The notes: generated from the sequence alone by a model not told the origin. A stretch of 6,065 nucleotides of DNA from CAVPLU01 sp050012535 (GCA_050012535.1 JBEKGZ010000099.1:1-6065); one strand, 5' to 3'. Numbered from the stretch's first letter, positions 1 to 5,568 are shown. Numbers and translations are program-made.

Positions 1-120
1 GGATTCGCAAGCCCTTTTCTTGCAAGCAGCGAGGCTGTGCACTTGCGTGGGTCGTCCTGTCTCATCAAATACACGAAGACCCTTGCCCGGTCCGTATGCA
101 GCTTGCCTCGCATCCCGCAT
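1..120 (-). CDS. possible 5' part of an unidentified gene, cut by the window edge
   Basis: An ATG at 120-118 opens a minus-strand frame with no stop to the edge of the window: 40 codons, with an in-frame TGA a few codons upstream of the ATG. The peptide begins MRDARQAAYGPGKGLRVFDE and is basic, with two cysteines near the edge. I recognise no family. It lies downstream of the NAD(P)H-hydrate gene on the same strand, with a 232-bp gap. No clear Shine-Dalgarno sequence precedes the ATG. The plus strand is also open through this stretch, so the open length alone proves little. Treat it as a candidate only. Confidence 0.25.
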   Translation of the reverse strand, partial: MRDARQAAYGPGKGLRVFDETGRPTQVHSLAACKKRACES

Positions 121-352
121 CCGCGTCAGGATACTCAGTCAACAAGTCGACTGAAAGGTCTTCGGAAAATGAGCGATGTCTAGTCTTCAGTTGCTTTGGT
201 TCGTTGGGCAGCCTGCAAAGTTAGCAGGCGAAGCCAACCCAAACATTAACCGAGAACTTCACAGAACTGGAATATGGAATACTTTTAAGGTGGCTCAGTT
301 TGAACCGGAAGACGCCAACTTACCTCCATATCGGCTTTACCCGCTAACGCGG
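121..352. other. spacer with no supported gene
   Basis: This stretch lies between the stop of the NAD(P)H-hydrate gene and the possible gene at the left edge. A plus-strand open frame at 176-433 runs into the 3' end of the NAD(P)H-hydrate gene and resembles no family, so I do not call it. Just beyond the stop codon there is a short CCGC/GCGG hairpin (341-352) without a T-run, too weak to call a terminator. I see no tRNA or repeat. Confidence 0.5.
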
Positions 353-1885
353 CTAGCCAATGGAGGCGAGTTGGCACTTATTGCGTTGCTTCATGACTTT
401 GGGAATAAGGTGAATCAGATCGGTAGGTGCTAAATGGTCGCCAAGCTCCACTACCGCGAGGTCGCCGGCAGCCCCGTTGATGAATGCGCCGGCAACTGAT
501 GCATTGAATTCCGGCACACCTTGAGCCATCAAACCCGCAACCACGCCTGACAGAACATCGCCTGTACCCCCAACGGTCATCGCTGGGTTACCAGTACGGT
601 TGAGTTTCACTCGTTCTCCATCAGAAATAACGTCCACGTGTCCTTTCAGGAGAACGGTCCCACCCAAAGCGGTCGCCAGCGAGCGAGCCTCCTCAGTTCG
701 TGTCCTCAGATCGCTTGATGGTGCATGACCCGAAAGGACTTGGAACTCGCCTGCATGAGGAGTTACGACGACTGGGAACCTTGTCTTCTTCGTTATCTTT
801 CCCATTGCCCTGATGGCGTCGGCATCAATCAGTGCAGGCTTTCTGTTCTCTTCATAAATGCTCAGAATTCTGGTTACGGCCTTGATTGTCTCGTCGTGTG
901 TCCCGAGTCCAGGTCCCATTGCGGTGCAGGTTGATCTCTCTATTTGCGGCTTGAGGATCTCAATGTTGCCTTCGTTCAGATGGTCCCCTGCTAGTCTGAT
1001 AGTTATCAGATTAGGTGAGAATGATGCAATGGAAAGAGCGGTCTTCTCCGGGGCAGCGACAAAGACAAGATCAACACCAGTCCGGAGGGCCGCCAGAGCT
1101 ACAAGCGCGGGGGCGCCTGAATACGTCTCGCTTCCTCCGATCACGAGAAGCCGGCCGAAGTCTCCTTTGTGCGCCTCAGGAAGCCTAGGTGCTGTGGCGT
1201 CTTCTACGTCGCCTGGGCCCGCATAAATTCCTGCTTCAGGCGGAATCCCGATTCCTGCAACTTTGACCTCGCCGCAATGCTTCTCGGCAATTCGCAGGCC
1301 TGGTTTTCTCGCGTGGAACGTGATTGTTAGGTTCGCATTCAAGGCCTTTCCGAGGACTTCCCCCGTATCGGAATCTATGCCAGTTGGCACATCGACGGCG
1401 ATCTTGTAACACCTCATCTCGTTCATGATCTCAACCGTTCTCATGATCGGTTGCCTCAAGGTGCCTCTAGCACCGGTTCCGAGCAGAGCGTCGATTATAA
1501 CGTCGCACTTGCTTGCATTGATCTGTGAAGAGTCCCTTGCGGTCTCAATCTTCACAGTCTCCGACATCGCATTAATCGCGCGCCAGTTGACCGATGTCGC
1601 TTCATCGTGTATTTCGCTTGGCGTCCCAACAAGAATCACGTTTACTCGGTATCCGCGACTTGCGAGATGCCTCGCTGCAACCATACCGTCTCCGCCGTTT
1701 CTCCCGCTCCCGGCATACACGACGATCTCTGATTTTGTCGGGTATCTCACTGCCACCTCATCAGAGACGGCTTTTCCTGCATTCTCCATTAGCTGAAGAG
1801 TTGAAACGCCTAGATACTCGGAATTCCTATCGAGTATTCGAGACTCACGAGAGCCTATCTCTCCGCTAACTCTCTGAGAGCTCAT
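353..1885 (-). CDS. nnr: bifunctional NAD(P)H-hydrate epimerase / ADP-dependent NAD(P)H-hydrate dehydratase
   Basis: This cytosolic metabolite-repair enzyme handles NAD(P)H hydrates, the damaged forms of the cofactor. The N-terminal YjeF_N domain interconverts the R and S hydrates, and the C-terminal ribokinase-like domain dehydrates the S form using ADP (known for the family). Numbering is for the 510-aa product. The epimerase half, about residues 15-215, shows the glycine-rich G-x-G-x-N-G-G-D-G loop (59-67), DALLGTG (132-138) and DVPTGIDSDTG (165-175). The dehydratase half, about 235-500, shows HKGDFGRLLVIGGS (239-252), GPGLG (324-328), DADAI (354-358), TPHAGEF (375-381) and GNPAMTVGGTGD (432-443), with D443 as the likely catalytic base. 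I chose the ATG at 1885 over an in-frame ATG at 1912. AGGGGGT sits 8 nt before it, and an ATATAC TATA-like box at about 1925-1931 would start transcription near 1903, inside the longer version. Both domains look complete. The stop is TAG. Confidence 0.93.
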   Translation of the reverse strand: MSSQRVSGEIGSRESRILDRNSEYLGVSTLQLMENAGKAVSDEVAVRYPTKSEIVVYAGSGRNGGDGMVAARHLASRGYRVNVILVGTPSEIHDEATSVNWRAINAMSETVKIETARDSSQINASKCDVIIDALLGTGARGTLRQPIMRTVEIMNEMRCYKIAVDVPTGIDSDTGEVLGKALNANLTITFHARKPGLRIAEKHCGEVKVAGIGIPPEAGIYAGPGDVEDATAPRLPEAHKGDFGRLLVIGGSETYSGAPALVALAALRTGVDLVFVAAPEKTALSIASFSPNLITIRLAGDHLNEGNIEILKPQIERSTCTAMGPGLGTHDETIKAVTRILSIYEENRKPALIDADAIRAMGKITKKTRFPVVVTPHAGEFQVLSGHAPSSDLRTRTEEARSLATALGGTVLLKGHVDVISDGERVKLNRTGNPAMTVGGTGDVLSGVVAGLMAQGVPEFNASVAGAFINGAAGDLAVVELGDHLAPTDLIHLIPKVMKQRNKCQLASIG

Positions 1886-1893
1886 AAGTAGCG

Positions 1894-1900
1894 ACCCCCT
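1894..1900 (-). promoter_or_regulatory. ribosome binding site that decides the nnr start
   Basis: On the minus strand AGGGGGT ends 8 nt before the ATG at 1885, matching the purine-rich Shine-Dalgarno type. The other in-frame ATG at 1912 has no such sequence, so this site favours the shorter protein. Confidence 0.5.
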
Positions 1901-1923
1901 GTGTTCAAACATCTTCTACAAAT

Positions 1924-1932
1924 CAGTATATG
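1924..1932 (-). promoter_or_regulatory. candidate TATA box for nnr
   Basis: The minus strand reads CATATACTG here. An archaeal TATA box acts about 25 bp upstream of the transcription start, which would put the start near 1903, just ahead of the ribosome binding site. Position and base composition fit; no upstream BRE is obvious. Confidence 0.35.
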
Positions 1933-1935
1933 GGG

Positions 1936-1971
1936 GTATGCCTGCACGCCCGGTCGCATACGGTCTAGACC
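1936..1971. promoter_or_regulatory. inverted repeats in the nnr/RAM divergent promoter region
   Basis: Between the two divergent promoters lies GTATGC (1936-1941), a 14-nt spacer, then GCATAC (1956-1961). A perfect 10-bp palindrome, GGTCTAGACC (1962-1971), follows immediately. Such symmetry is what dimeric regulators bind, so this could be an operator serving one or both genes. That is inference from position and symmetry; no known motif is recognised. Confidence 0.35.
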
Positions 1972-1990
1972 ATTAGCCTGCGATCTATCG

Positions 1991-2001
1991 TGATATCATA
2001 T
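1991..2001 (+). promoter_or_regulatory. candidate TATA box for the RAM-domain gene
   Basis: The AT-rich stretch TGATATCATAT stands out in a GC-balanced region. It would place the transcription start around 2018-2024, about 30 nt before the favoured TTG start at 2054. It contains the 8-bp palindrome TGATATCA, so a regulator bound there would block TBP. Confidence 0.35.
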
Positions 2002-2053
2002 TGCAAACTCTTTTAGGTATGTTGTCTTGTCTCTCTCTCAAGAGGTTCCACAC

Positions 2054-2290
2054 TTGCCGTCGGCTTTTGTCCTCATCAACGCGGAAATAGGATCGGAAGA
2101 CGATGTATTGAAGCAGCTGAAATCGCTGCCAAACGTCAAAGAATCCTACGTTGTGTACGGCGTGTACGACATTGTCGCGAAAGTGTCTGCAGATACAATG
2201 GACAAGCTGAAGGAGATCGTGACCTGGAAGATACGGAGACTCGACAAAGTACGCTCCACGCTGACAATGATCGTTGTCGAGGGAACCTAG
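2054..2290 (+). CDS. stand-alone Lrp/AsnC-type RAM (ligand-binding) domain protein
   Basis: This 78-aa protein is a single RAM domain, the amino-acid-sensing part of Lrp/AsnC regulators, without the DNA-binding helix-turn-helix. It has the expected beta-alpha-beta-beta-alpha-beta pattern: SAFVLINAEIG strand, a DDVLKQLKSL helix, YVVYGVYDIVAKV with the conserved GVYD turn, TMDKLKEIVTWKIRRL helix and a final STLTMIVVE strand. Such proteins form dimers or larger rings that bind small ligands at subunit interfaces. They are thought to act as sensors or partners of full-length Lrp proteins (family knowledge; the ligand here is unknown). Start choice: TTG at 2054 has AGAGGT 7 nt upstream and begins MPSAFVLIN, where relatives normally begin. 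A TTG at 2027 would add nine residues and has AGGT before it. It is followed by tiaS after 53 bp on the same strand, so co-transcription is possible. Confidence 0.87.
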   Translation: MPSAFVLINAEIGSEDDVLKQLKSLPNVKESYVVYGVYDIVAKVSADTMDKLKEIVTWKIRRLDKVRSTLTMIVVEGT

Positions 2291-2343
2291 TAGATCATAA
2301 CGACGTTTCGCGAATCCGTAAAATCCTGCCGGGATAGTTCCGA

Positions 2344-3660
2344 GTGAGAATCCACCTAGGAATTGACGACACGGACTCGTTGGCAGGCGGATGCACGACC
2401 AGAATTGCAGTGGACCTAGTTCGAACTTTGGCTTCGAAAGGAGCGACCTTTCTAGATCACCCCAATCTCATCAGACTGAACCCGAATGTTCCGTGGAAGA
2501 CAAGGGGAAACGGGGCCGTCTGCCTTAGAATCGAATCGGACTTGGAGGTGGAAGATGTCCTTGAGCTTGCCGCTGAAGAGGTTGAACGGGGCTCAAGGCT
2601 CGGTGACCCAGGCACAGATCCCGGTATCGTCGTCTTGTCGGATACAGTCCCCTCCAATATTGCAGAGTTCAGTTTAGAGGCGCTCACCCGCGTCGTGAGG
2701 CCTGACGAGGCACTGTCTGTGATCTCGAATGTTGGGGCCGTGGGGCTGAGTTATGGTTCACGTCAGGGAATCATTGGTGCACTGGCAGCGATCGGAGCGC
2801 GACTAGATGATGACTACACATACGAGTTGATCGCCTACCGGTCGAAGGGCTTCATTGGAAAACCGAGGCTTGTCGACGCAGACTCAGTTCTGCGCATGAA
2901 TGAGGAGATGGGTGAGGCGACGTTCAATAACGTTGATCCGGAAACCGGAAGAATCCTGATCACACCAAGAGGACCTGACCCGATTTTTTGCGGTGTGAGG
3001 GGAGAAAGTCCGGAGTCTGTGCGCAAGGCATTCAGCATGCTTCGATTCAGGGAGCCGATCGAGGGTTGGATGATCTTCAGAACCAATCAGGGAACTGACG
3101 CACACTTGGTGAGACACTACAGAATATCGGAATTACAGGATCACTCTGCGGTCGTTGTCGATGGTCTAGTACGGGAGAAGCCTCTCACAATACGTGGGGG
3201 TCACGTGATCTTTCTTCTTGAGGATGAAACAGGTTCGGTTCATTGTGCGGCCTATGAGCCCACAGGCAGATTCAGGGAGACTGTCAGGAATCTCGAGCCA
3301 GGAGACAGAGTGCGCGCATATGGCGGAATGAGAGCCGCCGGCGGGGAAGTTCCAAGTACTCTCAATCTAGAGAAACTAGAGATTCTCAAGTTGACTGCAT
3401 CCATGTCGAGTCGCAATCCGATCTGCGCGGAGTGTGGCAAGAGGATGAAATCAGCAGGGAAGGGACAGGGCTATCGCTGCGAACAATGCGGAGGTCGTGC
3501 AACATCGAAGATCCAAGAAGAGGTCGCTAGGAATTTGGTGGAGCGATTGTATATGCCGCCGCCAAGAGCACATCGCCATTTGACAAAACCGGAAGTCCGC
3601 TATCTGAGACCACGCAATGGAATCAGCTCACCGCCCGTGGCCAAGTGGCACTTCCCGTGA
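2344..3660 (+). CDS. tiaS: tRNA(Ile2) 2-agmatinylcytidine synthetase TiaS
   Basis: TiaS uses ATP to attach agmatine to C34 of the CAU-anticodon tRNA-Ile2, so that it reads AUA as isoleucine and not AUG. The enzyme is archaea-specific and essential where tested (family knowledge). The 438-aa length is close to known members of about 420 aa. The unusual kinase-like domain starts at the N-terminus with HLGIDDTDS (4-12), holding the paired aspartates that bind ATP and metal, followed by the conserved NPNVPWKTRGNGAV (46-59). A ferredoxin-like region fills about 90-250. An OB-fold tRNA-binding domain covers about 265-345 (GLVREKP, VIFLLEDETGSVHCAAYEPT). A zinc ribbon has Cys361, Cys364, Cys379 and Cys382, and the usual PPPRAHRHLTKP tail follows (405-416). 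The start is GTG, placing the conserved motif at residue 4. No strong Shine-Dalgarno is seen. The gene appears intact. Confidence 0.95.
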   Translation: MRIHLGIDDTDSLAGGCTTRIAVDLVRTLASKGATFLDHPNLIRLNPNVPWKTRGNGAVCLRIESDLEVEDVLELAAEEVERGSRLGDPGTDPGIVVLSDTVPSNIAEFSLEALTRVVRPDEALSVISNVGAVGLSYGSRQGIIGALAAIGARLDDDYTYELIAYRSKGFIGKPRLVDADSVLRMNEEMGEATFNNVDPETGRILITPRGPDPIFCGVRGESPESVRKAFSMLRFREPIEGWMIFRTNQGTDAHLVRHYRISELQDHSAVVVDGLVREKPLTIRGGHVIFLLEDETGSVHCAAYEPTGRFRETVRNLEPGDRVRAYGGMRAAGGEVPSTLNLEKLEILKLTASMSSRNPICAECGKRMKSAGKGQGYRCEQCGGRATSKIQEEVARNLVERLYMPPPRAHRHLTKPEVRYLRPRNGISSPPVAKWHFP

Positions 3661-3815
3661 GACTGATCGTGGAAGCATTCCCCACGGACACATCGCCCTC
3701 GCATCCATAACCCTGCTTGAACAACGAACCTGACATGTTTCGCTCAAATGCACGATGAACGTTAGACGATGAAGGGGTCTCTCAAGATTGGTTTGGTGGA
3801 GACATCGCGGACAAT
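3661..3815. other. spacer between the convergent tiaS and tRNA genes
   Basis: No gene is supported here. A short hairpin just past the tiaS stop (TCGTGG near 3667-3672 with CCACGG at 3682-3687) is not followed by a T-run, so it is at best a weak terminator. Open frames crossing this stretch also cross tiaS or the tRNA and look like chance. Confidence 0.4.
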
Positions 3816-3820
3816 TGGTA

Positions 3821-3850
3821 TTCCCCCAGGGCCGCGTTGCGCGGTCCTGT
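3821..3850 (-). other. tRNA intron 3, acceptor position 71/72 (30 nt)
   Basis: Unspliced, C71 is followed by A and C, giving an A1-A72 mismatch and a C73 discriminator. Removing these 30 nt joins C71 to TACCA, which supplies U72, A73 and CCA. The junction is BHB-like: CCCC (66-69) pairs with GGGG in the intron, the bulges are GCA (cut GC^A) and AAT (cut AA^T), and the inner helix is CAGGACCGCG/CGCGGCCCTG with one A-C mismatch and a CAA loop. The outer exon-exon helix is missing, so this is a relaxed BHB. Confidence 0.75.
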
Positions 3851-3862
3851 GCGGGGGGTGGA

Positions 3863-3884
3863 TCCTCGGTCTGTTCTTGAGACT
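3863..3884 (-). other. tRNA intron 2, T-loop position 59/60 (22 nt)
   Basis: The T-stem GGTGG/CCACC is the outer helix, TTCG/CGAG the 4-bp central helix, AAA and GAT the two 3-nt bulges, and GTCT/AGAC the inner helix with a CAAGAAC loop. Cutting after the second base of each bulge joins TTCGAA to T and restores a standard 7-nt T loop. Non-canonical introns at this position are known from some Crenarchaeota. Confidence 0.87.
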
Positions 3885-3906
3885 TTCGAACCACCGATCT
3901 CAGGGT

Positions 3907-3921
3907 TTCCCAGGAGGCCCA
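3907..3921 (-). other. tRNA intron 1, canonical position 37/38 (15 nt)
   Basis: The BHB motif is textbook. Exon bases CTCA (32-35) pair with intron TGGG to form the 4-bp central helix. The two 3-nt bulges are TAT (cut TA^T) and AAA (cut AA^A). The outer helix is the anticodon stem CAGGG/CCCTG. The inner helix is only GG/CC with a GCCT loop, so this is a minimal intron. Confidence 0.85.
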
Positions 3922-4004
3922 TATGAGCCCTGCGGGTTAAACCTGGCTACCCCACCCCGCTGTTCTGAGATCTCCGCCTGTCTCCGGGCTCACACTCTCA
4001 GCTC

Positions 4005-4020
4005 CGAAAGTTAAAGGTTT
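4005..4020 (-). promoter_or_regulatory. candidate promoter of the tRNA gene
   Basis: The minus strand reads AAACCTTTAACTTTC here, the most TATA-like stretch upstream of the tRNA, with purines ahead of it that could serve as a BRE. Its centre is about 50 bp from the tRNA 5' end, predicting a leader of roughly 25 nt to be removed by RNase P. The evidence is position and composition only. Confidence 0.3.
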
Positions 4021-4163
4021 TCAACAATCTTGAAGCGACAATTAGAACAATCAGCTTAGTTCTGCCGGATGCCGTTTCTGCGTGAATACATCGTCTCCTC
4101 TTAGGCCTAGAAACTGACCACAAAATAGGATGCTGAACATACGGAAAGGGAGACGAAATATGG

Positions 4164-4505
4164 GTGGTGTACACCGTAGTTTTTTTCTCACTCGGTCAAG
4201 CTGGTTGTTTGTTCGCTAGCGCTTCATGGGGCTTCCAAAACTTCGATCGGTCGCTCAGCAACAGCGATCAGGGACTGTTTGTCGAGCACTTCGGCGGTCA
4301 CCGAGCCAGTTTAGCCGCCTTGGTCACGATCAAACCGATCGTTGGCTCAGCCTAGAGCGGAACTTGATTGCCATGTCGCAACTGATGCCTCAGGGGCCCC
4401 CATCCGCAAGCCGATTTTCCTAGTGGGACGCTTGTTATAAGCGATCATAGACGGGTGGAGCGCTCGGTCTTGGCAATGCTGGCCAAGCAGGTGCCCGTAA
4501 ATTAG
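4164..4505 (+). pseudogene. decayed fragment resembling an IS5-family DDE transposase
   Basis: No intact frame exists, but three plus-strand pieces follow each other in the order expected of an IS5-type transposase. In the frame of 4164-4355 the stretch SWGFQNFDRSL plus DQGLFVEHF recalls the 'W..v..RF.RW...G.f...f' region. In the next frame, 4354-4437, ELDCHVATDASGAPIR matches the 'KLHavtDa.GrPv' block. Back in the first frame at 4440-4502, SDHRRVERSVLAML matches the 'SDhrga..ll..L' block. The frames are broken by stops (TAG 4353, TAA 4438, TAG 4503). The gap between the first two blocks is shorter than usual, the N-terminus is missing, and the 'DRGYD' block is not found. An ATG at 4160 with a good GGGAG upstream leads in another frame to a TAG after 19 codons. 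The identification is by eye and needs an alignment. No terminal inverted repeats were found. Confidence 0.42.
4166..4186 (+). terminator. palindrome followed by a T7 run, terminator-like
   Basis: GGTGTACACC (4166-4175) is a perfect 10-bp palindrome, followed after four bases by seven Ts (4180-4186), the longest T-run in this region. T-rich tracts end transcription in archaea, so it could stop plus-strand readthrough from tiaS across the antisense of the tRNA. The stem is short, and no gene ends directly before it. Confidence 0.25.
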
Positions 4506-4677
4506 GCGTTCCCCTATCAATTCTCGCATGTATGAGCTGCGCTTTTTCATCTGCAGGTGTACTCATAACCTTCGGCCGAGCGGCTTCGCATCCTCTCCTG
4601 AATCATACTCACCGTGTCAGGGGTCGCACAATCATTATCAGATGTCGGACTACACCTGAGTTGACTGTCGATGTACT
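4506..4677. other. upstream region of the membrane-protein gene
   Basis: No gene is seen. The AT-rich ATCATTATCA at 4631-4640 is the best TATA candidate for the gene starting at 4678; it would start transcription around 4660-4665, leaving a leader of about 15 nt. TCGGCCGA near 4572 is an 8-bp palindrome of unknown meaning. Confidence 0.3.
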
Positions 4678-5568
4678 TTGGCAGCTCTCTTCGAAAGACC
4701 GGTAGTGATTAAACCGCCTGAGGTTGTTGCAGCTCACGACTTCCTCTTGATCGGATGGATACTCCTGCTGCTGATGGGTGCGCCTTGGTTGCTCGTAGCC
4801 ATCGACGCGTTAGCGGTAGGCGTACTCGGGTACCTCGCATACCCGCCGGCAGTAATAATCGCAGCGCTCGCAACGCCCAGCACATTCGTCAACGACCTAA
4901 CTGCCTACTTCGCGCTCGCATTCAACTCTACCATGGCGCTTTTGTTAGGCGCGATAGGCTTGGCGGTCTTTCTTATTCTGATAATCCTCATCTATGTGAC
5001 TACGGTTCGAAGAACCTCCACTGGTAACTACGAGGGTGCTAGAGCTGCGTCGCTGTTCTTCGGCGCATTCCTGATCCTAGTCTCATTGATCTCTTTCGCG
5101 GCTTTCTTTGGTTTTGTCTATGCAGCAAGTGCTGCTCTTCTGATCCTACCGGCACTATTCTTTCTAATGGCCTTCGGGAAAATGGGAGAAGTCATTGCGA
5201 GATATGGCCCTATGGCGGTTCTATCAGACGCCTCTCCAATAGAGACAGCACCGCAGGTTCCAAGCGGAGCAGCAGTACCACCAATGTCCGTCCCTCCAAT
5301 GCCGATGATGGCCGCACCAGCGATGGGAATGGGCACATTAGCAATCCCAGCAGGCCCCATTGAAGGAGCCGTTCCAGTAGCTAATCCAGGACCCATTCAA
5401 GGGGCTATTCAAATGCCACCGCCGCCTCCATCACAGTATCCATCACAGTATCAGCATCTCGGAGGAGCAGTTCCTCGCATCCCACTTTGCCCCACCTGCG
5501 GACGAGAACTCTTCTACGCTTCGAACTACAAACGATGGTACTGCCTAGTCTGTGAAAGTCGCAGGTAG
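4678..5568 (+). CDS. multi-pass membrane protein with Pro-rich linker and C-terminal zinc ribbon
   Basis: This 296-aa protein is of unknown function. About four or five membrane segments are visible: roughly 22-42 and 44-65 (possibly one re-entrant pair), 85-108, 124-146 and 148-166. A basic loop, TVRRTSTGNYEGAR, at 109-122 suggests that side faces the cytoplasm. Residues 186-262 form a low-complexity linker rich in Pro, Met and Ala, with repeats such as GPIEGA (226-231) and GPIQGA (238-243), and SQYPSQYQ (252-259). The C-terminus is a compact zinc ribbon with Cys271, Cys274, Cys289 and Cys292 (CPTC and CLVC) and aromatic residues between them. Similar soluble zinc ribbons on flexible tethers occur in many uncharacterised archaeal membrane proteins. 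The start is TTG at 4678: an in-frame TGA lies upstream, and the ATG at 4671 is out of frame. No Shine-Dalgarno is seen, so a GTG at 4705 is also possible. It converges on the ferritin-like gene. Confidence 0.8.
   Translation: MAALFERPVVIKPPEVVAAHDFLLIGWILLLLMGAPWLLVAIDALAVGVLGYLAYPPAVIIAALATPSTFVNDLTAYFALAFNSTMALLLGAIGLAVFLILIILIYVTTVRRTSTGNYEGARAASLFFGAFLILVSLISFAAFFGFVYAASAALLILPALFFLMAFGKMGEVIARYGPMAVLSDASPIETAPQVPSGAAVPPMSVPPMPMMAAPAMGMGTLAIPAGPIEGAVPVANPGPIQGAIQMPPPPPSQYPSQYQHLGGAVPRIPLCPTCGRELFYASNYKRWYCLVCESRR
5429..5453 (+). repeat. short tandem repeat inside the membrane-protein linker
   Basis: The 12-base unit CATCACAGTATC occurs twice in tandem and encodes the SQYPSQYQ stretch of the linker. 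It suggests slippage-driven length change in a region that tolerates it. Confidence 0.6.

Larger units (their letters stand above)
3816..3961 (-). tRNA. initiator tRNA-Met (CAU) with three introns and encoded CCA
   Basis: Read on the minus strand, 146 nt reduce to a 79-nt tRNA when three segments are removed. Exons are 3961-3922, 3906-3885, 3862-3851 and 3820-3816. The parts are: acceptor AGCGGGG with CCCCGC plus U72; T8 G9; D stem GGGT/ACCC with an 11-nt loop; G26; anticodon stem CAGGG/CCCTG with loop CTCATAA (anticodon CAT at 3925-3923); variable AGATC; T stem GGTGG/CCACC with loop TTCGAAT; then A73 and CCA. The A1-U72 pair and three consecutive G-C pairs at the foot of the anticodon stem are hallmarks of an archaeal initiator tRNA and argue against elongator Met or Ile2. 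All helices pair perfectly after splicing. It would deliver methionine to start codons through aIF2. Three different introns, each at a BHB-like site, imply a broad-specificity splicing endonuclease, which is not in this window. Confidence 0.9.

Noticed and set aside
176..433. Plus-strand open frame of 85 codons
   Set aside because: It overlaps the 3' end of nnr on the opposite strand, has no ribosome binding site and no recognisable domain.
2457..3440. Several open frames on either strand within tiaS
   Set aside because: They are shadows of the strongly supported tiaS frame.
3728..3777. Possible C/D box guide RNA (two GATGAA copies and a CTGA)
   Set aside because: The boxes are in the wrong order and depart from the C-box consensus; no kink-turn pairing is evident.
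3628..3894. Minus-strand open frame of 88 codons
   Set aside because: It crosses the end of tiaS and most of the intron-containing tRNA; the tRNA explains the conserved sequence.
3819..3961. Reading the tRNA with only two introns, ending at CCCCGCA
   Set aside because: This gives an A1-A72 mismatch and C73, unlike archaeal initiator tRNAs, whereas removing a third segment restores U72, A73 and CCA exactly at a BHB-like site.
3816..3961. tRNA-Ile2 (CAU), the TiaS substrate
   Set aside because: The A1-U72 pair and the three G-C pairs in the anticodon stem are initiator features; tRNA-Ile2 normally starts with G1-C72.
3769..4014. Plus-strand open frame of 81 codons
   Set aside because: It is antisense to the whole tRNA gene; the peptide is a by-product of GC-rich tRNA helices.
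4347..4550. Minus-strand open frame of 67 codons
   Set aside because: It is antisense to the transposase-like blocks, shows no family features and lacks a ribosome binding site.
4755..5396. Open frames overlapping the membrane-protein gene
   Set aside because: They are alternative-frame shadows; the membrane segments and zinc ribbon fix the real frame.
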